Shown piece by piece: positions 45,041 to 54,337 of a stretch of 64,000 nucleotides of DNA. The number at the start of each line of letters is the position of its first letter. The first letter of the stretch is position 1. Position numbers and translations under genes: made by a program. Source of the stretch: Bradyrhizobium sp. CCBAU 53421 (GTDB lineage: Bacteria > Pseudomonadota > Alphaproteobacteria > Rhizobiales > Xanthobacteraceae); NCBI RefSeq assembly GCF_015291625.1, contig NZ_CP030047.1:124001-188000 (forward strand), in the 5' to 3' direction. The notes beneath the pieces are model-generated. The model worked only from the letters and a program-made list of their open reading frames with translations, did no database searches and was not told the origin of the DNA.

Positions 45041-46605
45041 GCCGCATCCCGAGGCACCTGCACCGATGCAGGCGTCCGATCGCGCGCCAATGGCACCAGC
45101 AGAAACCCGACAATAGCCACGCAGGCGAGCATCGCCCATGCCTCGTTGACGCTGAGCGCGAGCGATGCCCGCTCGACCAGCGGCCGGACAAACGCTACCG
45201 CCGCCTCGTCCGGCGGTCCCGGCGGACGGTTGATCAGCAACATCGGATCGAGGCCGATCGCCTGTGCCGCGTTGAGATCGCCTGCCAGCAGGCGTGCACG
45301 AAAATCCTCACCATAAATTGGGCTTCGCCCGTAGAGGATCGTATCGATCAAGGCGATCCCGATCGCGCCACCCAGATTGCGCGTCAGGTTGAACAGTCCG
45401 CTGGCGTCGGCAACCTCTGCCTCCGGCAGGGTGCCCAACGCAATGCGCGTCGGCGGCAGCAGGCAGAACATGATCGCGACGCCGCGCACGATCTGCGGCC
45501 AGAACATCTCGCCGAAATCCGCCGTGCGGGGCTGAAAAGCGCTCAAGCCGAGGCCGAGCGCGAACAAGGCGAAGCCCGCGCTCGTCAGCGCAAGCGCGCC
45601 GAGGCGGCTTTCGAGGATCGCCGCCAGCGGCGCGGCGACGAGCTGCGCAACCCCCGTGACCAGCATGATGGTGCCGATCTCGAACGCATCATGGCGGCGG
45701 ACGAAGCCGAGGAAGACCGGCATCAGATAGGTCGATCCATAGAGGCCGATGCCGAGGCAAAAGCTCAGGGCGCAACCGATCGCGAACGAACGCCGCTTGA
45801 AGAGCGTCAATCGCGCGATCGGATCGGCCGCGCCGAGCGTGCGCCGGACCAGCAGCGCCATCCCGGCCATGCCTCCGGTCAGCAGGCTGAGGCAAAGCAT
45901 CGAGGCCCAACCGCGCTGCGGTGCTTCCTTCAGGCCGATCATGAGGCTTGCAAGCACGGCTGCGAGCAGGACCAGCGACCATGCGTCCAGTCTGGCGAAC
46001 GCGCGGAGGTTCACGCCCTGCTTCGGAAGCAGCAACGGCGTGACCGTGGCTGCAATCGTTCCCGGAACCAGGTTGATCAGGAACAGCCACGGCCATGACC
46101 AGGTCTGCGTGATCCAGCCGCCGACCACAGGTCCAACCGTCGGCGCGAGCACCGCGACGACACCACCGATCGTGGTAGCTACGGCATGAAGCCGTGCTGG
46201 GAACAGCATGAACACGGCCGAGAACACCGCGGGGATCAGCACGCCGCCGGAAAATCCCTGCAGCACGCGAAACACCAGCAGCACGGCAAAGCCACCGCTG
46301 AAGGCGCAGCCGAGCGAGGCGACCGTGAACAGGCTCACGGCGATCGCGAACAGCCATCTGAGCGACAGCGCATGGGTGAACAATCCGGTCAGCGGGATCG
46401 CGATCACCTCCGCGATCAGATAGGCGGTCTGGATCCAGCTCATCGCGGAAGGCGAGATCGCGAGCGCACGCTGAATCGTCGGCAGCGACGTCGCCACCAC
46501 CTGGATGTCGAGGATCGCCATGAACATGCCGAGGCACATCAGGAGGAAGCCTGCCCAGGTCGCCGCCGATGGGCTGTCGGTTGGATGATCCGCGGGGTCG
46601 CTCAT
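45037..46605 (-). CDS. DHA2 14-TM exporter of the type III PKS operon
   Basis: A 522-residue drug:H+ antiporter of the 14-TM EmrB/QacA group. TM1 has MFMAILDIQVVATSLPTIQ, TM4 GFSGGVLIPAVF and TM5 VLAPTVGPVVGGWI, the antiporter motif C. Its start overlaps the methyltransferase stop (ATGA), so it is the third gene of a coupled operon. The likely role is export of the polyketide lipid made upstream, or protection from it. Confidence 0.87.
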   Translation of the reverse strand: MSDPADHPTDSPSAATWAGFLLMCLGMFMAILDIQVVATSLPTIQRALAISPSAMSWIQTAYLIAEVIAIPLTGLFTHALSLRWLFAIAVSLFTVASLGCAFSGGFAVLLVFRVLQGFSGGVLIPAVFSAVFMLFPARLHAVATTIGGVVAVLAPTVGPVVGGWITQTWSWPWLFLINLVPGTIAATVTPLLLPKQGVNLRAFARLDAWSLVLLAAVLASLMIGLKEAPQRGWASMLCLSLLTGGMAGMALLVRRTLGAADPIARLTLFKRRSFAIGCALSFCLGIGLYGSTYLMPVFLGFVRRHDAFEIGTIMLVTGVAQLVAAPLAAILESRLGALALTSAGFALFALGLGLSAFQPRTADFGEMFWPQIVRGVAIMFCLLPPTRIALGTLPEAEVADASGLFNLTRNLGGAIGIALIDTILYGRSPIYGEDFRARLLAGDLNAAQAIGLDPMLLINRPPGPPDEAAVAFVRPLVERASLALSVNEAWAMLACVAIVGFLLVPLARDRTPASVQVPRDAA

Positions 46606-47114
46606 GGCGTGCTGACGCGCGGCCAGTCCGCAACCACGAGGGCACGGCTCTCGGCGCGAACTCGGATCGCAAGCACCGCGAGATTGAGCGCGGTGAAGAT
46701 CAGCGCCAATACCGGCAGATGCAATGCAAGCGGAAGCAACGCGATTTCACCGACGACGACGGCATAGTTTGGATGCGGAAAATATCGGTACGGCCCGGAT
46801 GCGACCAGCGGCGCGCCCGGCAAGACGATGATCCGCGTGGTCCAGCGCGACCCGAGCGCTGCGAGGATCCATAGCCGCAAGCCTTGCAGCAACAGAAAAG
46901 CCGCAAGCATGGCCAGGTTGACATCCTGGTTGCCGCCCCAGATCCACAGCGCGGTCAGCCAGGCTGCGTGAACCAGCACAATGAGCGGGTAGTGACCAGC
47001 ACCGACCTCGATCGCACCGCGCGCCAGCAGCCGCGCCGTGTTGTGGCGTGCCAGCGCGAGCTCGCCGAGCCGCTGCAAGGTGACCAGCGCAAGGATGACC
47101 GGAGCAAGGCTCAT
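46602..47114 (-). CDS. Isoprenylcysteine carboxyl methyltransferase-like protein
   Basis: A 170-residue membrane methyltransferase of the ICMT family, whose short bacterial members pair with type III PKSs. It has three or four hydrophobic helices and the SAM-binding signature GPYRYFPHPNYAVVVGE. In Bacillus (BpsB) and Streptomyces (SrsB) such enzymes methylate alkylpyrones or alkylresorcinols. ATGA overlaps on both ends tie it to the PKS and the exporter. The start at 47114 is fixed by the overlap; longer readings run into the PKS gene. Confidence 0.85.
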   Translation of the reverse strand: MSLAPVILALVTLQRLGELALARHNTARLLARGAIEVGAGHYPLIVLVHAAWLTALWIWGGNQDVNLAMLAAFLLLQGLRLWILAALGSRWTTRIIVLPGAPLVASGPYRYFPHPNYAVVVGEIALLPLALHLPVLALIFTALNLAVLAIRVRAESRALVVADWPRVSTP

Positions 47115-48172
47115 GCCGCGTGCCTGAGCGCAACGCAGCTGAGCGTGAAGCCGGGCCCGAGCGCCGTGAGCAGCGAGCGCGGCGGCAAACCCCTGGCGCG
47201 GGCGCGTTCGAGCACGAAGAGAACCGTCGGGGCCGACATGTTGCCGCAAGCCGCGATGACGTCGCGCTCGTGATCGAGCGTGCCCTGGTCGAGCGCGAGC
47301 GCCCGCTCCAGCGCGGCGATCACCTTGGCGCCGCCCGGATGGCAGAGGAAGCGGTCGATGTCTTCGGCCGTCAGCTCCATCCGCGCCAGGATTTCGCTGA
47401 CGGCCGGCCCGACATGGTCGCGGACGAAATCCGGAATGGTGCGTTGAAAGACGACGCCGAAGCCTTCCGGATCGACCGTCCAGCCCATGATGCCGAGCGT
47501 ATCCGGCCACAGCTTTTCGCCGGTCGCCTCGACCCGCGTCGCGCCGCCGTCGCCGGCGCGCAGCACGATCGCCGCGGCGCCATCGCCGAACAGGCTGGCG
47601 GCAACGATGTTCGCCTTGGTGAGCTCGTCATGGCGGACCGCGAGCGTGCAGAGCTCGAGCGCGACCAGCAGCACGTTCGCGCCCGGCCGCGCCTGCGCCA
47701 GCCGCGCCGCGATCGACAGGCCCGACACGCCACCCGCGCAGCCGAGGCCGAACACCGGCACGCGCGACACATCGGTCCGCAGGCCGAGCTTGCCGGCGAC
47801 GCGCGCCTCCAGCGTCGGCGTCGCGATACCCGTCGAGCACACCGTGACCACGATATCGATGTCGCTGCCGGTCAAGTCGGCACGGGTGATCGCCTTGCGG
47901 GCGGCATCGACGAACAGCGCCTCCGCGCCTTCCAGGAACGCCTGCGTCCGCTCCGGCCAGCCGCGCCGTTCGAGATACCATTCGATCGGCTTCACACCGT
48001 AGCGATGCTGGATGCCGGTGTTGACGAACAGGCTGGAGAGTGTCTCGAATTCGGGATAACGGTCGGCGAGAAGGTTGCGCGCGGCTTGCAGGACTTGTCC
48101 CTGATGGAACAGATGCGGTGGAACCGCCGTCGCCATGGAAACAAGCGCGGCCGTCTGCTTGGTCTCGATCAT
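47111..48172 (-). CDS. Type III polyketide synthase (chalcone/stilbene synthase-like)
   Basis: A 353-residue homodimeric condensing enzyme, related to BpsA/PKS11-type alkylpyrone or alkylresorcinol synthases. The catalytic triad is present: Cys at about 145 (FGLGCAGGVS), His at 278 (FLCHPGG) and Asn at 311 (ACGNMSAP). It would extend a fatty acyl-CoA with malonyl-CoA and close a pyrone or resorcinol ring. The ATG at 48172 follows TTGGAG; the longer GTG start at 48259 lacks a site. It opens a coupled operon with a methyltransferase and an exporter. Confidence 0.92.
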   Translation of the reverse strand: MIETKQTAALVSMATAVPPHLFHQGQVLQAARNLLADRYPEFETLSSLFVNTGIQHRYGVKPIEWYLERRGWPERTQAFLEGAEALFVDAARKAITRADLTGSDIDIVVTVCSTGIATPTLEARVAGKLGLRTDVSRVPVFGLGCAGGVSGLSIAARLAQARPGANVLLVALELCTLAVRHDELTKANIVAASLFGDGAAAIVLRAGDGGATRVEATGEKLWPDTLGIMGWTVDPEGFGVVFQRTIPDFVRDHVGPAVSEILARMELTAEDIDRFLCHPGGAKVIAALERALALDQGTLDHERDVIAACGNMSAPTVLFVLERARARGLPPRSLLTALGPGFTLSCVALRHAA

Positions 48173-48305
48173 CGTGGCTCCAAGTTCCCCCGGTTGTGGA
48201 ACCACGCGACGTGCAAAATATTTCAGACGCCCGCGAGATAGCTGGAGCGTCGCATTCACTATAAATTGACTCCAGCGGCGCTAGCCGCGCCGGGCCGCTC
48301 GCAAA

Positions 48306-49934
48306 TCAGGAAGCGGCGGCGTCTTGCTTGCGCAGCATGTTCCTCACGAAGCCAAGCGGCGCCGGCGACAGTGGACCCTGCGGCGCCCGCGTGATCAGCG
48401 CGACCAGGAACAGCGCCAGGATCGCCAGCCAGAAGCACAGCCAGAAGCCGTCGATGTAGGCGAGCGTGTTGGCCTCGCGCTGCACGAGGGCCGCGAGCGT
48501 ACCGACCGCGCGCCCCGTCGCCGCTCCGACGCCATGGCCGGAAAATTCGCCCGCCAATCGCTTCAGCAGGTTCACGACGTCGACATCGCCGCTCTGGACG
48601 TGCTGTCCGAGATAGTTCGAATGGATCTGCTCGCGGACCCGCAGCCAGGTCCCCATCAGGGCGATGCCGATCTCGGCGCCGCCGAGCCGCATGATCTGGA
48701 TATAGGCCGCGAATGCCGTCGCCCGCGACGGATCGGAATTGGACAGCGCCATGATGATGATCGGCAAAAGCGTAAGCGCCTGCCCGACCGACGTGAGCAG
48801 GACGATGCCGACGAAGTCCTCGCGCGCCCAGACGTGGCTCAGCTGCGTGCCCCAGAGATTGGCGGCGGCGAATGCCGAGAACCCGAGCACCACGACGATG
48901 CGCGGATCGAGGTGGCGGAGCAGCAGGATCGAGATCGGCACCAGCACGAACATCGGCAGTGCGCCGTAGGTGAACAGCAGCGCGCCCGACTGTTCCGGCC
49001 GCAGCGCGCCGACGCTGCCGAGGAAATTCGGCACCAGCGACGAGTTCGACAGGCTGGTCAGCGTGTAGAGCAGGATGACGATCAGCGAGAGCCCGATATT
49101 GCGCGAGAACAACACGTTGAAATGTGCCCAGGGCCGGCGCGCGACCATCTCGTTGATCATGAAGGCAACGATCAACAGCCCGCCGCCGATCAGGAGCGCC
49201 ATCACGGTGCCCGAGGACAGCCAGTCCAGCCGGTTGCCCTGATCGAGCCCGGCATAGACCATCGACACCCCGGCGCCGAGCAGCAGCATACCGCCCCAAT
49301 CGGCATGGTGCAGCAGATCGCGATTGACCGGCTCGTTCGGCGTGCCGAGATACACCATCAAGCCCATCAGCGGCGCGACCACGACGCCCTGCCAGTACAG
49401 CCACTGCCAGCCGAGATGCTCGACATAGAAGCCGACCAGCGAGCTCGATGAATCCAGCGCGAAGCCGACCCGGATCGAATACATTGCGATCGCCGGCACC
49501 CACCAGCGGATCGGCAGGTTGCGCAGGATGATCATCAAGGTCGCCGGCACGAAGGTGCCGAGCAGCATGCCGTGCGCGATGCTGAGCACGATCAGCGTGG
49601 TGTAGTCGTGCACGAATGGAATGGTCAGCGAGACCACGGCGTAAACCAGGCTCGGAATCCCGAGCACGCGGCGCAGGCCGAACACGGTGGCGAGCCAGGC
49701 CACCGCGGGTGCGATGAAGATCTGGGAACCGATCGCCGCCGTCGAAAGCCAGGCGCCCTCGTCGAAGGTAAGCGAGAACGCGCCGCGCAGGTCGGGCAGA
49801 CCAACCGTGGTCAGGCGGCTGTCGAAATTCGCCAGGAACGCGCCGAGCAGCACGGCGACGACGGCGAACAGCGGATAGCGCGCGACATCTCCGCGCGAGA
49901 CCGGGCCGCTGTTACGGTCGTCATTTTCCGCCAT
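48306..49934 (-). CDS. EmrB-like 14-TM multidrug exporter
   Basis: A 542-residue DHA2 transporter. TM1 has GAFLANFDSRLTTVGLPDLR, and the later helices include GMLLGTFVPATLMIIL. It overlaps the EmrA-like gene upstream by 14 bases, so the two form an inner-membrane/periplasmic adaptor pair that needs an outer-membrane TolC-like channel encoded elsewhere. It lies 133 bases upstream of the PKS gene on the same strand and may belong to the same cluster. Confidence 0.9.
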   Translation of the reverse strand: MAENDDRNSGPVSRGDVARYPLFAVVAVLLGAFLANFDSRLTTVGLPDLRGAFSLTFDEGAWLSTAAIGSQIFIAPAVAWLATVFGLRRVLGIPSLVYAVVSLTIPFVHDYTTLIVLSIAHGMLLGTFVPATLMIILRNLPIRWWVPAIAMYSIRVGFALDSSSSLVGFYVEHLGWQWLYWQGVVVAPLMGLMVYLGTPNEPVNRDLLHHADWGGMLLLGAGVSMVYAGLDQGNRLDWLSSGTVMALLIGGGLLIVAFMINEMVARRPWAHFNVLFSRNIGLSLIVILLYTLTSLSNSSLVPNFLGSVGALRPEQSGALLFTYGALPMFVLVPISILLLRHLDPRIVVVLGFSAFAAANLWGTQLSHVWAREDFVGIVLLTSVGQALTLLPIIIMALSNSDPSRATAFAAYIQIMRLGGAEIGIALMGTWLRVREQIHSNYLGQHVQSGDVDVVNLLKRLAGEFSGHGVGAATGRAVGTLAALVQREANTLAYIDGFWLCFWLAILALFLVALITRAPQGPLSPAPLGFVRNMLRKQDAAAS

Positions 49935-51072
49935 TGGCGACCGCCTCGCCGGTGTTGATCCGCGTCACCACCGACATGCCCGGCAGCAGGCGCTCGAGCA
50001 GCGGCTGGCCCTTGTCGAACTGGATGCGCACCGGGATGCGCTGCACCACCTTGGTGAAATTGCCGGTGGCGTTGTCGGGCGGCAGCAGCGCGAATTGCGA
50101 TCCGCTCGCCGGCGCGATGCGCTCGACGACGCCGCGCAGCGTCTGACCGGAGAATGTGTCCACGGTGACCTCGACCGGCTGGCCCGGCCTGACGTTGGTC
50201 AGCTGGGTCTCCTTGTAGTTGGCGATCACATAGACATTCGGCAGCGGCACGACATTGACCAGATTGGTGCCGATGTTGACGTAATCGCCCGGCTGCACCT
50301 GGCGCTCGCCGGTGATGCCGTCGAACGGCGCGGCGATCCTGGTGTAGCCGAGTTTGAGCTTGGCCGATGCCAGCAGTGCCTTGGCGGCGTCGAGATCGGC
50401 GGCACGCTGCTTCTTGGTGCCTTGCAGGACCTCGAGCTGATGGCGCTGCGCGGCGATCACCGCACGGCTGGCCTGCACGTCGGCCTCCGACTTGGCGTAG
50501 GATGCGGTGGCCTGCTCGAGCCGCTGCCGCGTGCCGGCGTCGGTTTGCGACAGCGACTGCTGACGCTCTTGCTCCTGACGTGCCAGGGTCTGCTGCGCCT
50601 CCGCAGACAGCCGCGAGGCCTCGGCCTGCGCGATGGTCGCATATTGCAGCTCGACCTGGTTGTTGAGGTTGTCGAGCGCGGCCTGCGCGCCGACCACACC
50701 CGCCTCGGCCTGCGCAACCTGCGCCTGATAGTCGGCAGGATCGATCTGCACCAGCAGATCACCGGCCTTGACGCGCTGGAAATCGGAGACGGCGACGGTC
50801 AGCACCTCGCCCGAGACGCGGCTGGAAAGCTGGGTGAGCTCGGCCCGGACATAGGCATCATCTGTGGTCTGGATTTTGGCGCTGCCGACCCACGCGTTCC
50901 AGCGCGAGGTCGCCACAACGACGAAGGCGAGCGCGACGAGCACCGCAAACAGCGGAATGGCGAAGCGGCCCCAGAAGCCCTTGGTCGCAGATTTCGGTGT
51001 CACTGGCGCCGTCGCCGGAGCAAGAGCCGGCTGGGTGACCCGTGAGGCACCGTCTTGAACCTGCTCAGTCAC
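49921..51072 (-). CDS. EmrA/HlyD-like membrane fusion protein
   Basis: A 383-residue periplasmic adaptor. One TM helix (FAIPLFAVLVALAFVVVATS) precedes the biotinyl-lipoyl/coiled-coil hairpin region (TTDDAYVRAELTQLSSRVSG, then QAEASRLSAEAQQTLARQEQ) and the barrel APFDGITGERQVQPGDYV. Two GTG codons start near each other, each followed by ACTGAG; the one at 51072 has AGGAG six bases before it and is chosen over 51090. It works with the overlapping EmrB-like exporter. Confidence 0.9.
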   Translation of the reverse strand: MTEQVQDGASRVTQPALAPATAPVTPKSATKGFWGRFAIPLFAVLVALAFVVVATSRWNAWVGSAKIQTTDDAYVRAELTQLSSRVSGEVLTVAVSDFQRVKAGDLLVQIDPADYQAQVAQAEAGVVGAQAALDNLNNQVELQYATIAQAEASRLSAEAQQTLARQEQERQQSLSQTDAGTRQRLEQATASYAKSEADVQASRAVIAAQRHQLEVLQGTKKQRAADLDAAKALLASAKLKLGYTRIAAPFDGITGERQVQPGDYVNIGTNLVNVVPLPNVYVIANYKETQLTNVRPGQPVEVTVDTFSGQTLRGVVERIAPASGSQFALLPPDNATGNFTKVVQRIPVRIQFDKGQPLLERLLPGMSVVTRINTGEAVANGGK

Positions 51073-51138
51073 ACTACACTCCTCAGTCACGCACCGGAAC
51101 GCCGGACGAGCCTAATAACACATGATGACGATCATGGC

Positions 51139-51924
51139 TTAGACGGTCTTCTCCGGCCACCGGCAAAGATCATTGATCAGACAGACATCGCAACGCGGAC
51201 CGCGGGCGAGGCAGGTATAGCGGCCGTGCAGGATGAGCCAATGATGGGCGTGCAGCATGAATTCGGTCGGGATCACCTTCTCCAGTCCCAGCTCGACCTC
51301 GAGCGGCGTCTTGCCGGGCGCGAGGCCGGTGCGGTTGCCGACGCGAAACACGTGGGTGTCGACCGCCATCGTGTGTTCGCCGAACGCCATGTTGAGCACG
51401 ACATTCGCGGTCTTGCGGCCGGCACCGGGCAATGACTCGATCTCGGCACGGGTGCGCGGCACCTCGCCGCCGAATTCGGCGATCAGCTTCTCGGACAGCG
51501 CGATGACGTTCCTGGCCTTGTTGCGATAGAGCCCGATGGTCTTGATGTAGTCGCGCACTCTGTCTTCGCCGAGCTCAAGCATCTTCTCCGGCGCGTCGGC
51601 GACCGCGAACAGCGCCCGCGTCGCCTTGTTGACGCCGGCGTCGGTTGCCTGCGCCGACAGCACCACCGCGACCAGCAGCGTGTAGGGGTTGAGATGCTCG
51701 AGCTCGCCCTTCGGCTCGGGATTGGCTTTGCGGAACCGGTCGAAGGCCTCGTAGACCTCCTCCGCCGTCCATGGTTTTGGCTTTGCGGTTTTCTTGACGA
51801 CCTTGGTCGTCGGCTTCCTTGCCGCGCGTTTGGACAGCGGCGTTGCCGCTTTCGCAGCTTTCTTCTTCGGCGCGGACCGAACGCTTGAGGTGCTGGCGCG
51901 TTGAGAGCGGATGATTTTGGCCAT
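51139..51924 (-). CDS. nth: Endonuclease III
   Basis: A 261-residue bifunctional DNA glycosylase/AP lyase for oxidised pyrimidines. The helix-hairpin-helix is LPGAGRKTANVVL with the catalytic lysine, and the Asp in AVDTHVFRVGNR completes the site. The [4Fe-4S] cluster is held by C-x6-C-x2-C-x5-C in CLARGPRCDVCLINDLC. The first 50 residues are Lys/Ala-rich and variable, so the true start may be later. The ATG at 51924 stands only 22 bases from the divergent DUF2244 start. Confidence 0.94.
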   Translation of the reverse strand: MAKIIRSQRASTSSVRSAPKKKAAKAATPLSKRAARKPTTKVVKKTAKPKPWTAEEVYEAFDRFRKANPEPKGELEHLNPYTLLVAVVLSAQATDAGVNKATRALFAVADAPEKMLELGEDRVRDYIKTIGLYRNKARNVIALSEKLIAEFGGEVPRTRAEIESLPGAGRKTANVVLNMAFGEHTMAVDTHVFRVGNRTGLAPGKTPLEVELGLEKVIPTEFMLHAHHWLILHGRYTCLARGPRCDVCLINDLCRWPEKTV

Positions 51925-51946
51925 GAACGGGATATACTGATACGTC

Positions 51947-52519
51947 ATGACCGCAGGCAACGACTTTGATCCGGGCCAAGACCCCAAGAAAGACCTCGGG
52001 GCCAATGACCTCGACGTCGATGCGCCCGAGGCTGAGCCGAAGCTGTTCTCGGCGCTGCTCACACCGCACCGCTCGCTCAACCGCACCGGCTTCATCGTGC
52101 TGATGTCGTTCGTCGCGGTGGTCAGCTTCGTCGCCGGCGCGGTGTTCTGGTGGCTCGGCGCCTGGCCGATCTTCGGCTTCTTCGGTCTCGACGCGCTGGT
52201 GATCTATTGGGCGTTCAAGGTCAATTTCCGTACCGCCAGGGCGAGCGAAGAGATCACCGTCACGCCGTCGGAACTGCGGGTGCGCCGGATCAGCCACCGC
52301 GGCCATGTGGCCGAATGGGTGCTCAATCCGCTGTGGGTGCGGTTCGAGCAGATCTCGCATGAGGAGTTCGGCATCGAGCGGCTTTATCTGGTGTCGCGGG
52401 GCCGCCGCGTCAGCGTCGGCAGCTTCCTCGGCCCGGACGAAAAGGCAAGCTTTTCCAAGGCCTTGACGGCCGCCTTGAACGCCGCGAAACGCGGTCCGAC
52501 TTACAATCCCGTTCACTAG
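51947..52519 (+). CDS. DUF2244 integral membrane protein
   Basis: A 190-residue protein with an acidic N-terminus, two TM helices (GFIVLMSFVAVVSFVAGAVF and FGFFGLDALVIYWAF) and a cytoplasmic domain ending FLGPDEKASFSKAL. This fits DUF2244, an alphaproteobacterial family of unknown role. It diverges from nth by 22 bases and precedes the Ogt fusion gene on the same strand. Confidence 0.82.
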   Translation: MTAGNDFDPGQDPKKDLGANDLDVDAPEAEPKLFSALLTPHRSLNRTGFIVLMSFVAVVSFVAGAVFWWLGAWPIFGFFGLDALVIYWAFKVNFRTARASEEITVTPSELRVRRISHRGHVAEWVLNPLWVRFEQISHEEFGIERLYLVSRGRRVSVGSFLGPDEKASFSKALTAALNAAKRGPTYNPVH

Positions 52520-52555
52520 GCCAGCTTGTCAGAAATCGGGTGGTTTGGACGCGCC

Positions 52556-53473
52556 ATGGCTCCTAAATCAGACACCATGATGACACTCGCCATACATGAC
52601 CAGCGCCTGGCCAAGCCGGGCCTCCAGAGCGCCGCGCTGCGCGACTATGATTCGGTGCGGCGTGCCATCGCGTTCATCTCGGAGCACTGGCGCGCGCAGC
52701 CGACCATCGAAGCGATGGCCGATGCCGCCGCCGTCACGCCGGATGAACTGCACCATCTGTTCCGCCGCTGGGCCGGGCTGACGCCGAAGGCCTTCATGCA
52801 GGCGCTGACGCTCGATCACGCCAAGAACCTGCTGCGCGATTCCGCCAGCGTGCTCGATGCCGCACTCGACTCTGGTCTTTCAGGCCCGGGACGGCTGCAC
52901 GATTTGTTCGTCACGCATGAGGCGATGTCGCCGGGCGAATGGAAGACCGGCGGCGGCGGCATGACGCTGCGCTACGGCTTCCATCCCTCGCCGTTCGGCA
53001 CCGCGATCGTGATCGCAACGGACCGCGGGCTCGCGGGGCTTGCCTTCGCCGACCCCGGCGACGAGCAGACGGCATTTGCCGACATGAAGCGGCGCTGGCC
53101 GAACGCGACCTATGTCGAGGATACCGGCGGCACCACCGCATTGGCGCAACGGGTGTTCGATACAAGGCTGTGGCGGGCGGACCAGCCGCTGCGCGTCGTC
53201 CTGATCGGCACCGACTTCGAGGTGCGGGTGTGGGAAACGCTGCTCAAGGTCCCGATGGGCCGCGCGGTGAGCTATTCCGACATCGCCTGCAAGATCAACA
53301 GCCCGAAGGCCTCGCGCGCCGTCGGCGCCGCGGTCGGCCGCAATCCGGTGTCGTTCGTCGTCCCCTGCCACCGCGCACTCGGCAAGAGCGGCGCGCTGAC
53401 CGGCTACCACTGGGGCATCACCCGCAAGCAGGCGATGCTGGGCTGGGAAGCCGGGCAGGTGGGCTTGCACTAA
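52556..53473 (+). CDS. AraC-type HTH fused to O6-alkylguanine-DNA alkyltransferase
   Basis: A 305-residue fusion. Residues 20-120 carry an AraC-like double HTH (TIEAMADAAAVTPDELHHLF), then an Ogt N-terminal and catalytic domain with the alkyl-acceptor Cys in VVPCHRALG (about residue 271). It lacks the Zn-binding methylphosphotriester domain of E. coli Ada. It would repair O6-methylguanine and may act as its own regulator. The ATG at 52556 is taken; MMTLAIHDQR at 52577 is another option. Confidence 0.85.
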   Translation: MAPKSDTMMTLAIHDQRLAKPGLQSAALRDYDSVRRAIAFISEHWRAQPTIEAMADAAAVTPDELHHLFRRWAGLTPKAFMQALTLDHAKNLLRDSASVLDAALDSGLSGPGRLHDLFVTHEAMSPGEWKTGGGGMTLRYGFHPSPFGTAIVIATDRGLAGLAFADPGDEQTAFADMKRRWPNATYVEDTGGTTALAQRVFDTRLWRADQPLRVVLIGTDFEVRVWETLLKVPMGRAVSYSDIACKINSPKASRAVGAAVGRNPVSFVVPCHRALGKSGALTGYHWGITRKQAMLGWEAGQVGLH

Positions 53474-53490
53474 ACCGACGCGCTCTTTCA

Positions 53491-53597
53491 CCGTCACCCT
53501 GAGGTGCGAGCGGAGCGAGCCTCGAAGGGTCGATGGCCCGGCTGGTGGCCGTGCATCCTTCGAGGCTCGCAAGCGCTCGCACCTCAGGATGACGGGT
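53491..53597. repeat. Palindromic repeat, CCTGAGGTGCGAGC family (copy 3)
   Basis: TCACCCTGAGGTGCGAGCGG with GCGAGCCTCGAAGGG, then CATCCTTCGAGGCTCGC with GCTCGCACCTCAGGATGACG. It separates the convergent Ogt fusion and gpmA genes. Confidence 0.85.
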
Positions 53598-53616
53598 CGA
53601 CTATCGACCGCTTCGC

Positions 53617-54240
53617 TTACCCCGCCAGATCGACCTTCGACGCCACGGTGGAATCGGCGTTGAGCCGATAGACCACGGGGGCACCGGTCGCGAGTTCGCG
53701 CTTGAGGATCTGCTCCGGCGAGAGCTTCTCCAGCACCATGATCAGCGCGCGCAGCGAATTGCCGTGGGCGGCAATCAGCGTGCGCTGGCCGCGCAAGACG
53801 CCGGGCAGGATCTCCTGCACATAATAGGGCAACGTGCGCGCCAGCGTATCCTTCAAGCTCTCGCCGCCGGGCGGCGGCACGTCGTAGGAGCGGCGCCAGA
53901 TCAGGACCTGGTCCTCGCCCCACTTCTTGCGAGCGTCGTCCTTGTTGAGGCCCGAGAGATCGCCGTAGTCGCGCTCGTTGAGCGCCAGATTCTTCGTGGT
54001 TGGCAGTCCGGTCTGACCGATCTGCTCCAGCATCAGCTTCAGCGTATGCTGCGCGCGGGTCAAATCGGACGTGAAGGCAACGTCGAACGACAGGCCCTGC
54101 GCCTTCAGCTTGCGGCCGGCGTCGTTGGCCTCGGCGATGCCCTGCTCGGTGAGGTCAGGATCCTTCCACCCGGTGAACAGGTTCTTCAGATTCCATTCGC
54201 TCTGACCATGACGAACGAGCACAAGAAGACGATCACTCAT
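53617..54240 (-). CDS. gpmA: 2,3-bisphosphoglycerate-dependent phosphoglycerate mutase
   Basis: A 207-residue glycolytic enzyme. The phosphohistidine is in [10 protein letters not shown] (His11), the [12 protein letters not shown] block and the second His in [10 protein letters not shown] complete the site. The start at 54240 ([12 protein letters not shown]) is chosen because the longer frame adds 16 unlike residues. dapB lies upstream on the same strand behind a repeat element. Confidence 0.95.
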   Translation of the reverse strand: MSDRLLVLVRHGQSEWNLKNLFTGWKDPDLTEQGIAEANDAGRKLKAQGLSFDVAFTSDLTRAQHTLKLMLEQIGQTGLPTTKNLALNERDYGDLSGLNKDDARKKWGEDQVLIWRRSYDVPPPGGESLKDTLARTLPYYVQEILPGVLRGQRTLIAAHGNSLRALIMVLEKLSPEQILKRELATGAPVVYRLNADSTVASKVDLAG

Positions 54241-54337
54241 TTCAGATTCCGTTTTCGCTTGGCTGGATTTGATCTCGTCGAGCGGCAAAGCACGATGATA
54301 TCTGGTTGAGTCAACATCGCGCTTTGGCTTCTCGTTT

